Assembly (NCBI GenBank): GCA_049889815.1
Contig: JBMHCR010000021.1
Span: 124,001-188,000, forward strand
Reading direction: 5' to 3'
Length of the DNA stretch: 64,000 bases
Origin: JBPOFY01 sp049889815
GTDB lineage: Bacteria > Verrucomicrobiota > Verrucomicrobiia > Opitutales > Coraliomargaritaceae
The first letter of the stretch is position 1. Every line of letters starts with the position of its first letter. Below, piece by piece: positions 27,607 to 37,762 of this stretch. Below the pieces are notes generated by a model, which saw only the letters and a program-made list of their open reading frames with translations, did not search any database and was not told the origin of the DNA. Made by a program: the position numbers and the translations under genes.

Positions 27607-28104
27607 TTAGAGCATGATGTCACCGATAGTGTCTTGAATCTTGAACATGAGCTCTGTTGAAATGTCGACAACTGGCACCAAGAGCTCACGTTTCGTTTTG
27701 ACATGACGGTAGCGCTGCGCCCCCTCAGTCTCACGCGCACCAACCGCTTTTAAGACGCGTTTGCGTTCGAGCATCAAGGCTAGCAGATGCTTGAGCATGT
27801 CCGACTCCTCTTTGGCGTCCCGCTGTTCCACTTCATACAAAGAAAAGAAGAAATCCTCAGCAGAGGCCATCGTTTCGTGAGCGTTAGCTGCTTCACCTTC
27901 AGGGTCTTTCACCACCCGCGTCCAACGCCCCAGCACCTCGCCGGGAAGTTCAAAGCCCTCAAGCTCAGTCTCCAACAAATCGGCGCGGCCCAATTCCGCT
28001 TCATCGGCGCCCTTGTAGATGAGACACACAACGCGCTCACCCGGGTTGAACGGCGTCTCTGAAATTGATGATTTTCGTGCAATCGTTTTAATCTGCCAAT
28101 CCAT
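27607..28104 (-). CDS. Cytosolic protein of unknown function
   Basis: 165 residues without signal or membrane segment. The N-terminus is basic and beta-like (MDWQIKTIARKSSISETPFNPGERV begins it), and the middle is acidic and helical (EDFFFSLYEVEQRDAKEE). The spacing 12 bp upstream of the lipoprotein gene indicates an operon of four minus-strand genes down to the phosphopantetheinyl transferase. No function can be read from the sequence. Confidence 0.75.
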   Translation of the reverse strand: MDWQIKTIARKSSISETPFNPGERVVCLIYKGADEAELGRADLLETELEGFELPGEVLGRWTRVVKDPEGEAANAHETMASAEDFFFSLYEVEQRDAKEESDMLKHLLALMLERKRVLKAVGARETEGAQRYRHVKTKRELLVPVVDISTELMFKIQDTIGDIML

Positions 28105-28277
28105 AGCGTAAGAATCGAGGATTTAGATTGTAGAGTACCCGAGAGGATGCAACCAAAACCCCTGCACGAACACATTTTGGATTTAAATTCACCCAAACGA
28201 GGATTTAAACTTGCAGGCAAACGAGCAGCCAGAACTGTCTCGCGCGACGAATGTAAACAACCATAAGAAAAACAGTA

Positions 28278-28958
28278 ATGTCCCGCACGATTGCTATTGG
28301 CGATATCCACGGCTGTGCCGCTGAGTTTGAGCAACTTCTCGATGCCTTGGAAATCAAGAAGAAGGACCGAGTCATCCAAGTCGGAGATCTGATCAATCGT
28401 GGTCCAGACAGCCACCGCGTGCTGGAACTGGCGCGAAAATATAAGATCGAGGCAATCATCGGCAACCACGAGCACCGCCTGCTCAAATCGCACTACCAGG
28501 ACGATGCCAGCATCCTCAAGGAATACGACTACGACACACTCGACCAGCTCACCAAAAAGGACTGGAAATACCTAAAAGCGCTCCCCCGCTACATCCACGA
28601 CGCATCCAGTGGCACTATTTTTGTTCACGGCGGGTTCACACCGAATAAACCCTGGCACAAGCAGTCACTGGAGACGATCACCACTATTCAAGTGCTCGAT
28701 GAGGACGGCCAGGCTGCCAAGCGCTCCGACTGCCCAGACGCTGCCCCTTGGGCCGATTACTGGGTCGGTGAACCTTTTGTCGTGTACGGCCACACCCCCC
28801 GCCCAAAGATCCTTTCACGCCCCGGCTCGATCGGGATCGATACCGGCTGTGTCTACGGCGGCCACCTCACCGCATACATCGTAGAGGAAGAAGCCATCGT
28901 TCAGGTCCAGGCACACAAAGTCTACGCCTACAGCAGCCGCCTCCCGAACCCCGTTTAG
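28278..28958 (+). CDS. PPP-family metallophosphatase (Ser/Thr phosphatase-like)
   Basis: Calcineurin-type phosphoesterase with the dinuclear metal site: GDIHG (8-12), GDLINRGPDS (about 42-51), GNHEH (about 67-71), VHGGF (about 115-119) and YGHTPRP (about 177-183). 226 residues, cytosolic. These motifs fit bacterial PrpA/PrpB or diadenosine tetraphosphatase-like enzymes, and the exact substrate cannot be told. Divergent from the minus-strand unknown at 27607. Confidence 0.9.
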   Translation: MSRTIAIGDIHGCAAEFEQLLDALEIKKKDRVIQVGDLINRGPDSHRVLELARKYKIEAIIGNHEHRLLKSHYQDDASILKEYDYDTLDQLTKKDWKYLKALPRYIHDASSGTIFVHGGFTPNKPWHKQSLETITTIQVLDEDGQAAKRSDCPDAAPWADYWVGEPFVVYGHTPRPKILSRPGSIGIDTGCVYGGHLTAYIVEEEAIVQVQAHKVYAYSSRLPNPV

Positions 28959-28973
28959 CCCAACAACGACCCA

Positions 28974-29029
28974 CCCACTACCCACTACCCACTACCAACT
29001 ACCCACTAAACACTACCCACTACCAACTT
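28974..29029. repeat. Eight exact heptamer units (CCCACTA)
   Basis: 56 bp made of eight 7-bp units in register: CCCACTA three times, CCAACTA, CCCACTA, AACACTA, CCCACTA, CCAACTT. It fills almost the whole gap between the phosphatase stop and the next ATG (29034), leaving no room for a normal ribosome site. Such arrays change length by slippage. Confidence 0.9.
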
Positions 29030-29033
29030 TCAT

Positions 29034-29588
29034 ATGTCCGATCCAATCAATCACCTCGGTATTCTCTTCATCGACTTTCAGGATATTTTCCTAAAACTCA
29101 TGCCTACTAGCGACGTTCTACTCAAACGCGCCTGCTTTACGGCCGAGGCAGCTACTCTGCTCGGGTGCAGTGTCGCCCTCACCGAGCAGCTTCCTGAAAA
29201 GCTAGGCGAGACCACGCAAGCACTCGCCGATGCCCTACCTGAAAACACACCCGCCTACGGCAAGAGCAGCTTCTCCGCACTCGAAGCCGAGGGCATCGAC
29301 CGCTGGCTCGAAAGCAACCAGATCGACCACCTACTCCTCGCCGGAATTGAGACCTCAATCTGTGTTTACCAGACCGCCGTGCAAGGACTCGGGCAGGACC
29401 TCGGGGTAACACTCCTCGCCGACTGTATCGGCGAACGCCGCCCAGAGGATCGCCAACCGGTGCTTCAGCAACTCCTCTCCATGGATGCTCACGTCCTTCC
29501 ATCCGAAACCATCTTCTACAGCCTCTTGAGCAATGCCGACCACCCGAAGTTCAAAGCTTACACAGAGCTGGTTAAAAAATACAGTTAG
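29034..29588 (+). CDS. Isochorismatase-family cysteine hydrolase
   Basis: Cytosolic alpha/beta hydrolase of 184 residues. The catalytic triad is D14 (LFIDFQD), K77 (YGKSSF) and C110 (GIETSICVYQTA). The family hydrolyses isochorismate, nicotinamide or various amides; the substrate is not predictable here. The ATG at 29034 sits 4 bp after a heptamer array and has no Shine-Dalgarno sequence, so translation may depend on an unstructured leader. Followed by a small membrane protein 9 bp later. Confidence 0.88.
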   Translation: MSDPINHLGILFIDFQDIFLKLMPTSDVLLKRACFTAEAATLLGCSVALTEQLPEKLGETTQALADALPENTPAYGKSSFSALEAEGIDRWLESNQIDHLLLAGIETSICVYQTAVQGLGQDLGVTLLADCIGERRPEDRQPVLQQLLSMDAHVLPSETIFYSLLSNADHPKFKAYTELVKKYS

Positions 29589-29597
29589 GAGAACAGC

Positions 29598-29918
29598 ATG
29601 CAAACCGAACAGAAACTCGCCAAAGACCTCTTGAAACTACGTCAAGACGGATTTCCCTCCCCTCTAATTTCACTGATTGGCAAAAAGAGGATCCACATTC
29701 TGCGATATATCATCTTCGCTTCCTTCGCCTACCTACTCTGGGCCACATGGTCCGATATAGAGTTGCGAAGTTTCTTACTCCTCGGCGCAGGAATCGTCAT
29801 CGGAGCACTCATCAAAGAAATGACCTTCTACAAAAAGATCGGCAACAACTGGTTCTTCACTGAAAAAATCACCGACTGGAAAATCGTATCGGAGATTGCA
29901 GATAAGCCAGAAGAATAG
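29598..29918 (+). CDS. Small membrane protein of unknown function
   Basis: 106 residues with two hydrophobic segments at about 34-50 and 58-75 (FLLLGAGIVIGALI). A good ribosome site AGGAGA lies 7 bp before the ATG at 29598. Cytosolic tails at both ends are charged. It probably forms a two-gene operon with the isochorismatase-like gene. No family recognised. Confidence 0.75.
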   Translation: MQTEQKLAKDLLKLRQDGFPSPLISLIGKKRIHILRYIIFASFAYLLWATWSDIELRSFLLLGAGIVIGALIKEMTFYKKIGNNWFFTEKITDWKIVSEIADKPEE

Positions 29919-30221
29919 GCAAAAACCTAGGGACGCTGATCATCAAAGCCGACAAAGCGCACAACTGAACTCGACCAATTCACCACAGATATAGGCTCCT
30001 CAGCTTGGCCAAAATGCAAAAGTGAGAGCAGCCAAATAAGGACTTAAAGGAGCTGTTTCAAGGGTATGGTTGAAAGATGATAATCATCAAGTGTGAGACA
30101 ATCCTTCTCATGAGTTGAAAGAAAACGATTTGGTTAAAACCGCCGCGCAGAGAAAAAGTTTTTAAGCGCAATATAAACCCAACTGCATGACGGGCGCCTA
30201 AGTGCAGGCGTCCCCAGCGCC
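29919..30221. other. Intergenic region with hairpin after the GH86 operon
   Basis: No gene seen. GGGCGCCT (30192-30199) pairs with AGGCGTCCC (30206-30214) with one bulge, 8 bp beyond the last gene of the minus-strand operon. It lacks a T-tract, so it may be a 3' stability element rather than a classical terminator. Confidence 0.4.
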
Positions 30222-32228
30222 TTACTCACCAGCCCGATCCAACACCTGCAAAGCAATCGTACTGACTTGTCCGCCGCTATCGGGGAAGGTCAGTTCTACG
30301 CGATTCTCTTCCTGCAAGAGAGTCGTCGAGACAGGAATCAACAGGGTTCCGAAAAACTGAAAGCGTCCGTCCTTTTCGTAGCCCATAATATCTGCTGGCA
30401 CTTGCAAGGTCTCGCCATTCAGCACCACGGTTGGCTGCTTGGATAACTCATGCTCGCGGGCAATACCAATGCGCAAGGTCGCGTCTTCAGTTTTGCCGAC
30501 TGCAACATCCGGTACGATGAAATGCAGGGTGCGGTCCTTGTGGATCGGCTGCAAATAAGTGGAAGCAAAATACTTTGATTCGGTCAGCGCTGCTTCGAAC
30601 TCAATATCAGCTGGGTAGGTCAGCTCTAACACCATCGCCGCTTCGCTCTCAATGGTAACACTTTTGGGAAGTTTTCGCGTTTCTGCCTCATCGAAAACGA
30701 CTCGCCCGCCATCTGGATCCCCCTCCCAGTAGAGGTGCTTGCTACGAATTAAGGTAACCGCCTGCCCCGGTTGCTCCAAAAAGCTCAGATCCACAACGCG
30801 TGTATCGGGAACAATGTTATTCAGGATCAGATACGCCTTGTTTCCATCCACATAGCTATCCACTTGGATATCAGGATCGGATGACGCCGTGTAAACACGC
30901 TCGCCATTCACGTCCGCCCATAGGTCGTAGTAGTGAATGAGCTCGGTATAAACCCACTCACCGGTGTAACTACCCGGTTCACCCGACTGGCGCATCAAGC
31001 GTGCATGCCACGGCACATCGGTCTTCTGATTACGCCCCCACTCCGCTTTCAGTGTGATGTAGGGAATCGTTTTCAGCATTAAATGCGGGCGTTCAAGAAA
31101 GGTCAAAGTCATCGAGCTCATTGCCTTTAATCGCAACCAGTCGCGGTGTGCCGTCCAGTCGTCGTTGTGTGGCTCATGGGTCTGCGATCCAAACTCGGAA
31201 ATCACATACGGACGCGCTTCACCGAGTGCCGCCTCACTGTAATAATCGATCAGGTCAAACATCGCTTCCAGATTCGCGCCTTTACGATAGTTGGTTTTGT
31301 GCCACATCGCAGGCTGATCGTATAGGTGAAGACTCCAGAAATCCATTTCTTCACCAGCGATGTCGACGAACAGTTTCCACTCATCCTTCCACTCGCCGAA
31401 GTCTTCTTCATCAAACTTCGGATTAAAGCTCACATAGCCACCGATCAGGATATCTTGCTGATGCTTACGGACTTCTTGGGCAACGTTGACGTGAAACTCC
31501 CAGAGCTTGGATGCCCGCACCGATCCATAATCAGGATCATGGGGCCACTCCAATAGATACCAATCGGGCTCATTCACAATTTCTACATAGGGCGGCGAAG
31601 ATGGCCCAGGACGTTGCCCGAAATCATCGTAGAACTCCTTCAAGAAACGACCCATGAAATCACCACTAGCGGAACCGAAGGGCTCCTCCTCGGAATCTTC
31701 GGTTGAGATTGCCCAGCCATTCACCTCTGCTCCATTCGGCCAGATCGCGTGATACTGCGCACACATCACGCCAGTTTTGTTGCGCTCTTCGTAGTGATGG
31801 ATACCCGTGTTCTTTTTGTATTCTTCACGTCGCTCGCGGCCACGTCTCTCCATGGATTTGGCATCCACCCAACCCGTTCGCTCGGGGTCTTCGCCAATTT
31901 GATCGTCATGCTTACGGTGCAGATTAATATAACCCGTATCGCGACCGAAATAAACATCACGTCCAATCATGAAATCTTCAAAAAGGTTTTCGGTAAAGTT
32001 ACGGGAGTCCCGCAAAGTATGCCCCCAATCCTCTTCGGTCGGTGTGGAGTGCACGGTAATGAACTTCTCACGGTCAAAGGTGGAAAGCCCGCCTACTTCG
32101 TGTCGGACGTTCAGATTAATTTCGACCACAGCAGGCTCCGTTTCGGCATGTAGTAAAACAGCCGAAATAGAAACAAATGCACAAACTGAATGCTTCAGGG
32201 GCTTAGCCAAATTGTTCATGGTTCGCAT
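30222..32228 (-). CDS. GH86 family beta-agarase/beta-porphyranase
   Basis: Exported endo-enzyme cutting agar- or porphyran-type galactan. A signal peptide covers about 5-28. The mature start HEVGGLSTFDREKFITVHST is the GH86 hallmark. Acid/base E220 lies in EIVNEPDW and nucleophile E345 in YVISEFGSQTH. C-terminal beta domains follow (from about 450). 668 residues, with an alternative ATG at 32219. It is the last gene of an eight-gene operon and starts 3 bp after the stop of a sulfatase. Agarase and porphyranase cannot be told apart by eye. Confidence 0.88.
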   Translation of the reverse strand: MRTMNNLAKPLKHSVCAFVSISAVLLHAETEPAVVEINLNVRHEVGGLSTFDREKFITVHSTPTEEDWGHTLRDSRNFTENLFEDFMIGRDVYFGRDTGYINLHRKHDDQIGEDPERTGWVDAKSMERRGRERREEYKKNTGIHHYEERNKTGVMCAQYHAIWPNGAEVNGWAISTEDSEEEPFGSASGDFMGRFLKEFYDDFGQRPGPSSPPYVEIVNEPDWYLLEWPHDPDYGSVRASKLWEFHVNVAQEVRKHQQDILIGGYVSFNPKFDEEDFGEWKDEWKLFVDIAGEEMDFWSLHLYDQPAMWHKTNYRKGANLEAMFDLIDYYSEAALGEARPYVISEFGSQTHEPHNDDWTAHRDWLRLKAMSSMTLTFLERPHLMLKTIPYITLKAEWGRNQKTDVPWHARLMRQSGEPGSYTGEWVYTELIHYYDLWADVNGERVYTASSDPDIQVDSYVDGNKAYLILNNIVPDTRVVDLSFLEQPGQAVTLIRSKHLYWEGDPDGGRVVFDEAETRKLPKSVTIESEAAMVLELTYPADIEFEAALTESKYFASTYLQPIHKDRTLHFIVPDVAVGKTEDATLRIGIAREHELSKQPTVVLNGETLQVPADIMGYEKDGRFQFFGTLLIPVSTTLLQEENRVELTFPDSGGQVSTIALQVLDRAGE

Positions 32229-32231
32229 CCG

Positions 32232-34136
32232 CTAAATTGCAGGAATCAATTCCGCTGGAATATCGAGTTTCTTATTGTCTGCGCCCTCTGCGAAATTGCT
32301 GATCTCATAGGCATTTTGATAGTCCCAATCACATTCGACGCGGCCATCACCGAGCACGATATTGCCGAGTTTTTGGCGGAACCACTCAGCAAGCGCTGCA
32401 TACTCGGGATCGGCTGCGACGTTGTCGCGCTCGAGCGGATCGACACGCAAGTCGTAGAGCGCCAGCTCTGCCTTTTCGACCGGGCACTCAAGCGCCCACT
32501 TGATGTCCTTATTGAGCGTTCCGACCTTGCCAATCGCATTCCCCTTACGAGTGCGCATGGAAAAACCCCAATCTTTGGAGCGCAGATAAGCGCGTGGACC
32601 GATGACTAGATTCATTTCACCAAGCGCGTATTCGCGATTCACCGTTTCACCCTTTAAGACTTCAGAGAGGTCACAGCCATCGAGATAATCATAACGATCA
32701 CTGTGAATATCTGCGCCGCCTGCAGCTAGAATCGTGGGTGCGAAATCAACATACTCAACGATCTCATCATACACCATGCCCGGAGGGAATTTTTCCTTGT
32801 TCGAAGAAATCACCAGCGCGGCGTTGTGAATGGATTCACGCCATGGACCAAACTTTGATTCGATCCCCTGCTCTCCTAAATGCCAGCCATGATCGCCTAC
32901 GGTGTAGATGATCAGATAGTCACGATTATTTGTTTCGCAGTAGTCCTTGAAGGCTTTAACCGCATCGCCAATCAACTCATCGCCCTGCGCGCAGAAGGCG
33001 TAGTAATCACGAATCGCCATCTGCATTTCTTCCCCCGAAAACGCACGACCCGCCGAGACGTCTTCAGGTGAATTGGCAACCACCTTCATATTTCGAGCCA
33101 ACTGCTTGAGCTGAGGCGGCAACTTCTCCACTTCCTCAACGGTAAACTCGGGGACTTTGTAAATCTTATCCTTAAAGCGTTCGCGATAGGACTGCGGTGG
33201 CAGCACCGGTGTGTGCGGAAGACGCAGTCCCATTTCAATAAACAGCGGTTTCTCAGACGGCACCCCATTCATCGTAGCGCCCCATGAGGTGGTGTAAGAT
33301 TCGTCGGCATGAGTGAGATAGTCTTTAAACTCTCTTACGATATAAGCATCGATGGTTCTGTCTGCCGATTGCGGATTGCGACCACCATAAATCAGCGTGT
33401 GTTTCCAGAAACCATCCGGATGATTCCGCAACAGACCGAACTCACGATTCGTGCGCTCAAACTCGGCAATCTCTTCCGCGGTTAAATCGCGATCATCATG
33501 ATCGATGTTATAATAACGAATCGTGCCATCTTCGTATATGACCTTTTCCATCAGGCCGACCTTAACATTCTTCCCGTCCTTGTAACCTCGATCCGTATGA
33601 TGGAAAATGTCACCGACGCCGTTGTGCTGCATCTGATGCTTGTGGTGCACATAGGTCCCGAAAATCGGCTCTTGAAAGGTATGGTTCTCAAAGGTCACCG
33701 GATAACTATAGATGTAAGAATCCGTTTTACCGTATGCTGCCGTGCTGTAGCCAAAGCGCCGCATTGTTTGATGCACAATCGGATGCACAAAATCAGGCGC
33801 CTGATGCGTCATCACAAATCCATAGTGACCGTTGCGAAACGGATAACGCCCTGTATGCATGGATCCACGTGAGGGACCGCAAGCCGGTGCGTTTACAATT
33901 GCTCGCGTAAAAAGGACGCCCTCCTCCGCCAGCTTGTCGGTATGTGGTGATTCAACATAACCCAACGGACTTTCATCGGTGCCGTAAACAGCGCGATTAA
34001 AACACTGCAACGAGTCAGGACGGTGATCATCAGTAGTGATCCAGAGAATATTTGGTCGCGCGTTGGAATCGGCATAAACAAATGAAGCCGCTAAAACTAG
34101 CCCCATGGTAAGAGTTACAGGTCTTAGCGGTTTCAT
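32232..34136 (-). CDS. Exported type I sulfatase (CGPSR)
   Basis: 634 residues with a signal peptide ending YADS. Metal-binding NILWITTDDHRPDS, formylglycine motif C86-G-P-S-R90 with GSMHTGR, and GDHGWHLGEQG (Asp-His pair) are intact. It is a close paralogue of the gene at 34150 and of the outlier at 15938. Activation needs a formylglycine-generating enzyme encoded elsewhere. It lies 13 bp after 34150 and 3 bp before GH86 in the operon. Likely target: a sulfate on galactan oligosaccharides. Confidence 0.93.
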   Translation of the reverse strand: MKPLRPVTLTMGLVLAASFVYADSNARPNILWITTDDHRPDSLQCFNRAVYGTDESPLGYVESPHTDKLAEEGVLFTRAIVNAPACGPSRGSMHTGRYPFRNGHYGFVMTHQAPDFVHPIVHQTMRRFGYSTAAYGKTDSYIYSYPVTFENHTFQEPIFGTYVHHKHQMQHNGVGDIFHHTDRGYKDGKNVKVGLMEKVIYEDGTIRYYNIDHDDRDLTAEEIAEFERTNREFGLLRNHPDGFWKHTLIYGGRNPQSADRTIDAYIVREFKDYLTHADESYTTSWGATMNGVPSEKPLFIEMGLRLPHTPVLPPQSYRERFKDKIYKVPEFTVEEVEKLPPQLKQLARNMKVVANSPEDVSAGRAFSGEEMQMAIRDYYAFCAQGDELIGDAVKAFKDYCETNNRDYLIIYTVGDHGWHLGEQGIESKFGPWRESIHNAALVISSNKEKFPPGMVYDEIVEYVDFAPTILAAGGADIHSDRYDYLDGCDLSEVLKGETVNREYALGEMNLVIGPRAYLRSKDWGFSMRTRKGNAIGKVGTLNKDIKWALECPVEKAELALYDLRVDPLERDNVAADPEYAALAEWFRQKLGNIVLGDGRVECDWDYQNAYEISNFAEGADNKKLDIPAELIPAI

Positions 34137-34149
34137 GAAAACATTTCGC

Positions 34150-36048
34150 TTAGATGGATGGAATCAACTCAGCCGGAATATTGAGCTTCTTATCGTCTGC
34201 GCCCTCCGCAAAGGTGTGCAAACGGTATTCATTCTCGTAGTCCCAGTCGGCTTCAACACGGCGATCACCAAGCACGATAGTGCCCAACTTATTGCGGAAC
34301 CATGCTGCGAGCTCTTTGTATTCTGGATCCTTAGCTACATTGTTTCGCTCAAGCGGATCCTTGCGAAGGTCGTAAAGCGCGAGCTCAGCTTTTTCGACCG
34401 GCACTTCAAGCGCCCACTTGATGTTTGTATCCAGCTGATTCTTTTTCACCCAGGAATTGAATGGACGCGTGCGCATTGAGAAAGCCCAATCCTCCGAACG
34501 CATATATGCGCGGTGACCATAGATCAGGTTCATCTCACCCAAAGCATACTCCCGCTTCAGCGCCTTACCCGAAATCACTTCGGCGAGATCCTGTCCGTCG
34601 AGGTAGCTGAATTTTGGATCGTGGATATTCGCGCCACCGGCAGCCATGATAGTTGGCATGAAGTCTACGTATTCAACGATACCGTCATAAACAGTTCCTG
34701 GCGGGAATTTTTCCTTATCGGAAGAAACCACAATCGCAGCGTTGTGGATCGACTCACGCCATGGGCCGAACTTGGTCGCAACGCCTTGCTCACCGAGGTG
34801 CCAGCCGTGGTCACCTACAGTGTAGATAATGAGGTATTCACGTCCCATCTCTTTGCTCTTTTCTTTGAAAGCGCGGACGGTTTCACCGATCAATGTGTCA
34901 CCATGCGCACAGAAGGCATAGTAGTCCTGAATCGCAGACTGCATTTCCTCTTCCGTGTAAGCGAGACCGGCGGAGATCTCTTCCGGAGAATTCGCAACCA
35001 CCTTCATGCCACGCGTGATGGACTGCAATTGAGGAGGCAGTTTGGCATTATCTTCCTTGGAGAACTCAGGCACCTTGTAGACCTTATCCTTGAACCGGTC
35101 GCGGTAGCTCTTCGCCGGTAGCACCGGTGTGTGCGGAAGGCGTAGGCCCATTTCCAACATGAATGGCTTGTCCGAAGGAACGCCCTGCATCTTTGCTCCC
35201 CAACCAGTGGTGTAAGTCTTATCCGAGTTCGCAAGGTAATCTTTTAACTCACGAACGATGTGCGAGTCGATGGTCTTATCCGCAGGTTGCGGGTTTTCAC
35301 CGCCATAGATCAACGCTTTTGCGTAGAAGCCTTTTGGATAGGCACGCAGTATGTCGAACGCTTCATTGGTGCGTTCGATTTCGGCGATATCTTCGGGGCG
35401 AAGTGGCTCGCCATTGCGACGGGTATAATAAATACGTGTCGTGCCATCGGCATACATCACCTTTTCGCGATTACCGAGATTGGTCCACTTGCCGTTGATG
35501 TTTTCGCCATGTGAGTGCGAGTAAATATCGCCCAAGCCATTTTTTTGCAAGTCGTGCTTAAAGTGCACGCGTGCTTCCCCAAACAGTCCATCCGTATTGA
35601 ACTGCTTTGGAACCGTATAGATGTATGAATCCATCTTACCAAAGGCACCTGTGCTATAGCCATACTCCCGCATGGTTTGATGCGTGATGGGCTTTACGAA
35701 ATCTGCCAACTGGTGGGTCATTTCGAAACCATAGTGTCCGTTGCGGAATGGATAACGCCCGCTGTGCATAGAACCGCGAGACGGTCCACAGGCGGGAGAG
35801 TTTACAATCGCACGGGTAAATAAAACACCCTCCGCAGCAAGCTTGTCGATCTCGGGAGATTCAACGTAGCCGAGTGGGCTCTCATCGGTGCCATAAACTG
35901 CACGATTGAAGCACTGCAGGGAATCCGCGCGCTGGTCATCGGTCGTAATCCAGAGAATATTGGGTTTTGAGACGGCAGAATCGCCGCTCACCGAGCCGAG
36001 CATCACGACACTCAGTCCCGTCAGAAGGATTGGTTTTAATAGGTTCAT
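34150..36048 (-). CDS. Exported type I sulfatase (CGPSR), paralogue
   Basis: 632 residues, signal peptide to about residue 22. The N-terminal metal motif is ILWITTDDQRADS, and the activation motif is C87-G-P-S-R91 followed by GSMHSGR. Along its length it matches the preceding operon gene at 32232, so the pair probably arose by tandem duplication. Differences cluster around the motif's flank and at about 130-200, the region that often shapes the substrate pocket. Confidence 0.93.
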   Translation of the reverse strand: MNLLKPILLTGLSVVMLGSVSGDSAVSKPNILWITTDDQRADSLQCFNRAVYGTDESPLGYVESPEIDKLAAEGVLFTRAIVNSPACGPSRGSMHSGRYPFRNGHYGFEMTHQLADFVKPITHQTMREYGYSTGAFGKMDSYIYTVPKQFNTDGLFGEARVHFKHDLQKNGLGDIYSHSHGENINGKWTNLGNREKVMYADGTTRIYYTRRNGEPLRPEDIAEIERTNEAFDILRAYPKGFYAKALIYGGENPQPADKTIDSHIVRELKDYLANSDKTYTTGWGAKMQGVPSDKPFMLEMGLRLPHTPVLPAKSYRDRFKDKVYKVPEFSKEDNAKLPPQLQSITRGMKVVANSPEEISAGLAYTEEEMQSAIQDYYAFCAHGDTLIGETVRAFKEKSKEMGREYLIIYTVGDHGWHLGEQGVATKFGPWRESIHNAAIVVSSDKEKFPPGTVYDGIVEYVDFMPTIMAAGGANIHDPKFSYLDGQDLAEVISGKALKREYALGEMNLIYGHRAYMRSEDWAFSMRTRPFNSWVKKNQLDTNIKWALEVPVEKAELALYDLRKDPLERNNVAKDPEYKELAAWFRNKLGTIVLGDRRVEADWDYENEYRLHTFAEGADDKKLNIPAELIPSI

Positions 36049-36085
36049 ATTTAGGGTGGATTGGGTTAAACGTTGAAAGCAGCCT

Positions 36086-37735
36086 TTATTCAGTCGGCTT
36101 TAGGTCGGCAAATGTTCCCGGAACTGCTTCCAAGTGCTCAGACAGTTTCGCCTGCATCTTTTTAAGCTTTGCAGCATATTCCGGATTCTTTGCCAAATTA
36201 GTAGTCTCGCGTGGATCGCGGTTAAGGTCGTAGAGCTGATCCGGATCGAAGTAATTCTTCTCAAAGGGAGGATTGTTTAGATAGAGCTGGAAACGCTCCA
36301 TATGGTGCCCACCGGGTGCCATGCCCATGTGCATATAACGAGGGTTCTCTTGCTCTTTCCACATTGTCTTGGTCCACGGGAAGGACTTATGGATTGCCGC
36401 TAGCGACTCGCGGTGCTCTTGCTGGATCTCCTCCTTCGGGCGGTCTGTGTAGCTCTCAGGAACACGAAATGCGAGATACTTAAAGTTATCTTCAGTTACG
36501 ACCGCACGGGTAATGCCGATCTCGAGATACATGGAATCACGCCAGTCAACCTCCTCGCCGCGTGCAAGTGGCATCAAACTTTCACCGTCGATCACCATGT
36601 CTTCGGGAGGTGACACACCACAGATGTCGAAGATCGTCGGAGCAATATCGATGTTACCGACAAGCTCGGTGCGTTCGCCAGGTTCGACAACACCCGGCAA
36701 ATACAGCATCATCGGCACGTGCGCCCCCCCTTGATAACAGGAACCCTTACCCTGATCGTCGGTGCTGTTGTCATTGAAATAGACGATCAATGTGTTGTCA
36801 GCGATATTCAGCTCTTCGAGTTTATTCTGCACAACGCCCACAACATCGTCGAGCCATGTCGCCGCAATGAGTTTGCCGTTATCGCTTTGAGGAACACCTG
36901 CTTCACGCGCACGACGCAGCACATCTTCACGTGCCGGCAAGATTCCTGGTGAGATTGGCTCATCCAACCAACCGAGCGGTGTGAGACGCGGATCCTTTTT
37001 CAAATCTTCAGTGCAATCTGGCACGTGCAGCAAAGTAGACGCATAGTAGAGAACGAAGGGCTCGTCCTTATTGTCTTCGATAAACTTCAACGCGTGCTCA
37101 GTCTGCCATTCAGGCACGTGCACATTGGTGCCGGTTTGCACGAGATTCGGATCGTCGTTCGGATTTCCGTGAAAGGCGGCGCCCACATAATCAAAGCCGA
37201 ATTCGGCGATATCTTTACGGGACCACTCCTGATTGTATTCCAGAACAGCTTTTACCTCTGGATCCTTCGGGTCAGTTTGGTGCGGCTTGAGGCGCTTCCG
37301 GCGGCCATGCTTACCACTGGAACCGACGTGCCACTTACCGATCATGCCGGTCTTGTAGCCATTCGCTTGCATAACACGCGGGAAATTCCATTGGTCTTCG
37401 GCCATGCCCATATTCCAAAGGACCTTGGTCACGCCCTCAGCGCTGGTGCTAAGCTTGAAATGCGGCATCGAGCAGCGGCTGGCAAACTGACCTGTCAGTG
37501 CAGTATAGCGACTCGGCGAGCACACACTACTGGTCGCATAGGCACGCGAGAAATAGGCACCTTCCAGCGCGAGCCTGTCGATGTTCGGCGTGTGCGCCTT
37601 GCCACCGATAAAGCCAAAGGAGTCCATCGGCTGATCATCCGTGTAGATCACGATAACATTGGACCTGCGCTGCTCCGCAACCGAAACAAAGACAGCGACC
37701 AAAGCCGCAAATAGGGATATGACTGAATACTTCAT
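36086..37735 (-). CDS. Exported type I sulfatase (CSPSR)
   Basis: 549 residues from the ATG at 37735; a TTG at 37750 is the longer alternative. Signal peptide 1-20. NVIVIYTDDQPMDS gives the metal site and C72-S-P-S-R76 the formylglycine motif, followed by YTALTG. Unlike its neighbours it has the sequence GKWHVGSSGKH in the conserved GKWH block. It ends RDPRETTNLAKNPEYA, the common sulfatase tail. It lies between the CGPSR pair and the Ig-domain sulfatase, with 27-37 bp gaps. Confidence 0.93.
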   Translation of the reverse strand: MKYSVISLFAALVAVFVSVAEQRRSNVIVIYTDDQPMDSFGFIGGKAHTPNIDRLALEGAYFSRAYATSSVCSPSRYTALTGQFASRCSMPHFKLSTSAEGVTKVLWNMGMAEDQWNFPRVMQANGYKTGMIGKWHVGSSGKHGRRKRLKPHQTDPKDPEVKAVLEYNQEWSRKDIAEFGFDYVGAAFHGNPNDDPNLVQTGTNVHVPEWQTEHALKFIEDNKDEPFVLYYASTLLHVPDCTEDLKKDPRLTPLGWLDEPISPGILPAREDVLRRAREAGVPQSDNGKLIAATWLDDVVGVVQNKLEELNIADNTLIVYFNDNSTDDQGKGSCYQGGAHVPMMLYLPGVVEPGERTELVGNIDIAPTIFDICGVSPPEDMVIDGESLMPLARGEEVDWRDSMYLEIGITRAVVTEDNFKYLAFRVPESYTDRPKEEIQQEHRESLAAIHKSFPWTKTMWKEQENPRYMHMGMAPGGHHMERFQLYLNNPPFEKNYFDPDQLYDLNRDPRETTNLAKNPEYAAKLKKMQAKLSEHLEAVPGTFADLKPTE

Positions 37736-37762
37736 AAAATAGGGAGCCAAAACTCTGAAACT

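Noticed and set aside
28974..29029. CRISPR or coding repeat
   Set aside because: Units are 7 bp, contiguous without spacers, and lie between a stop and a start codon.
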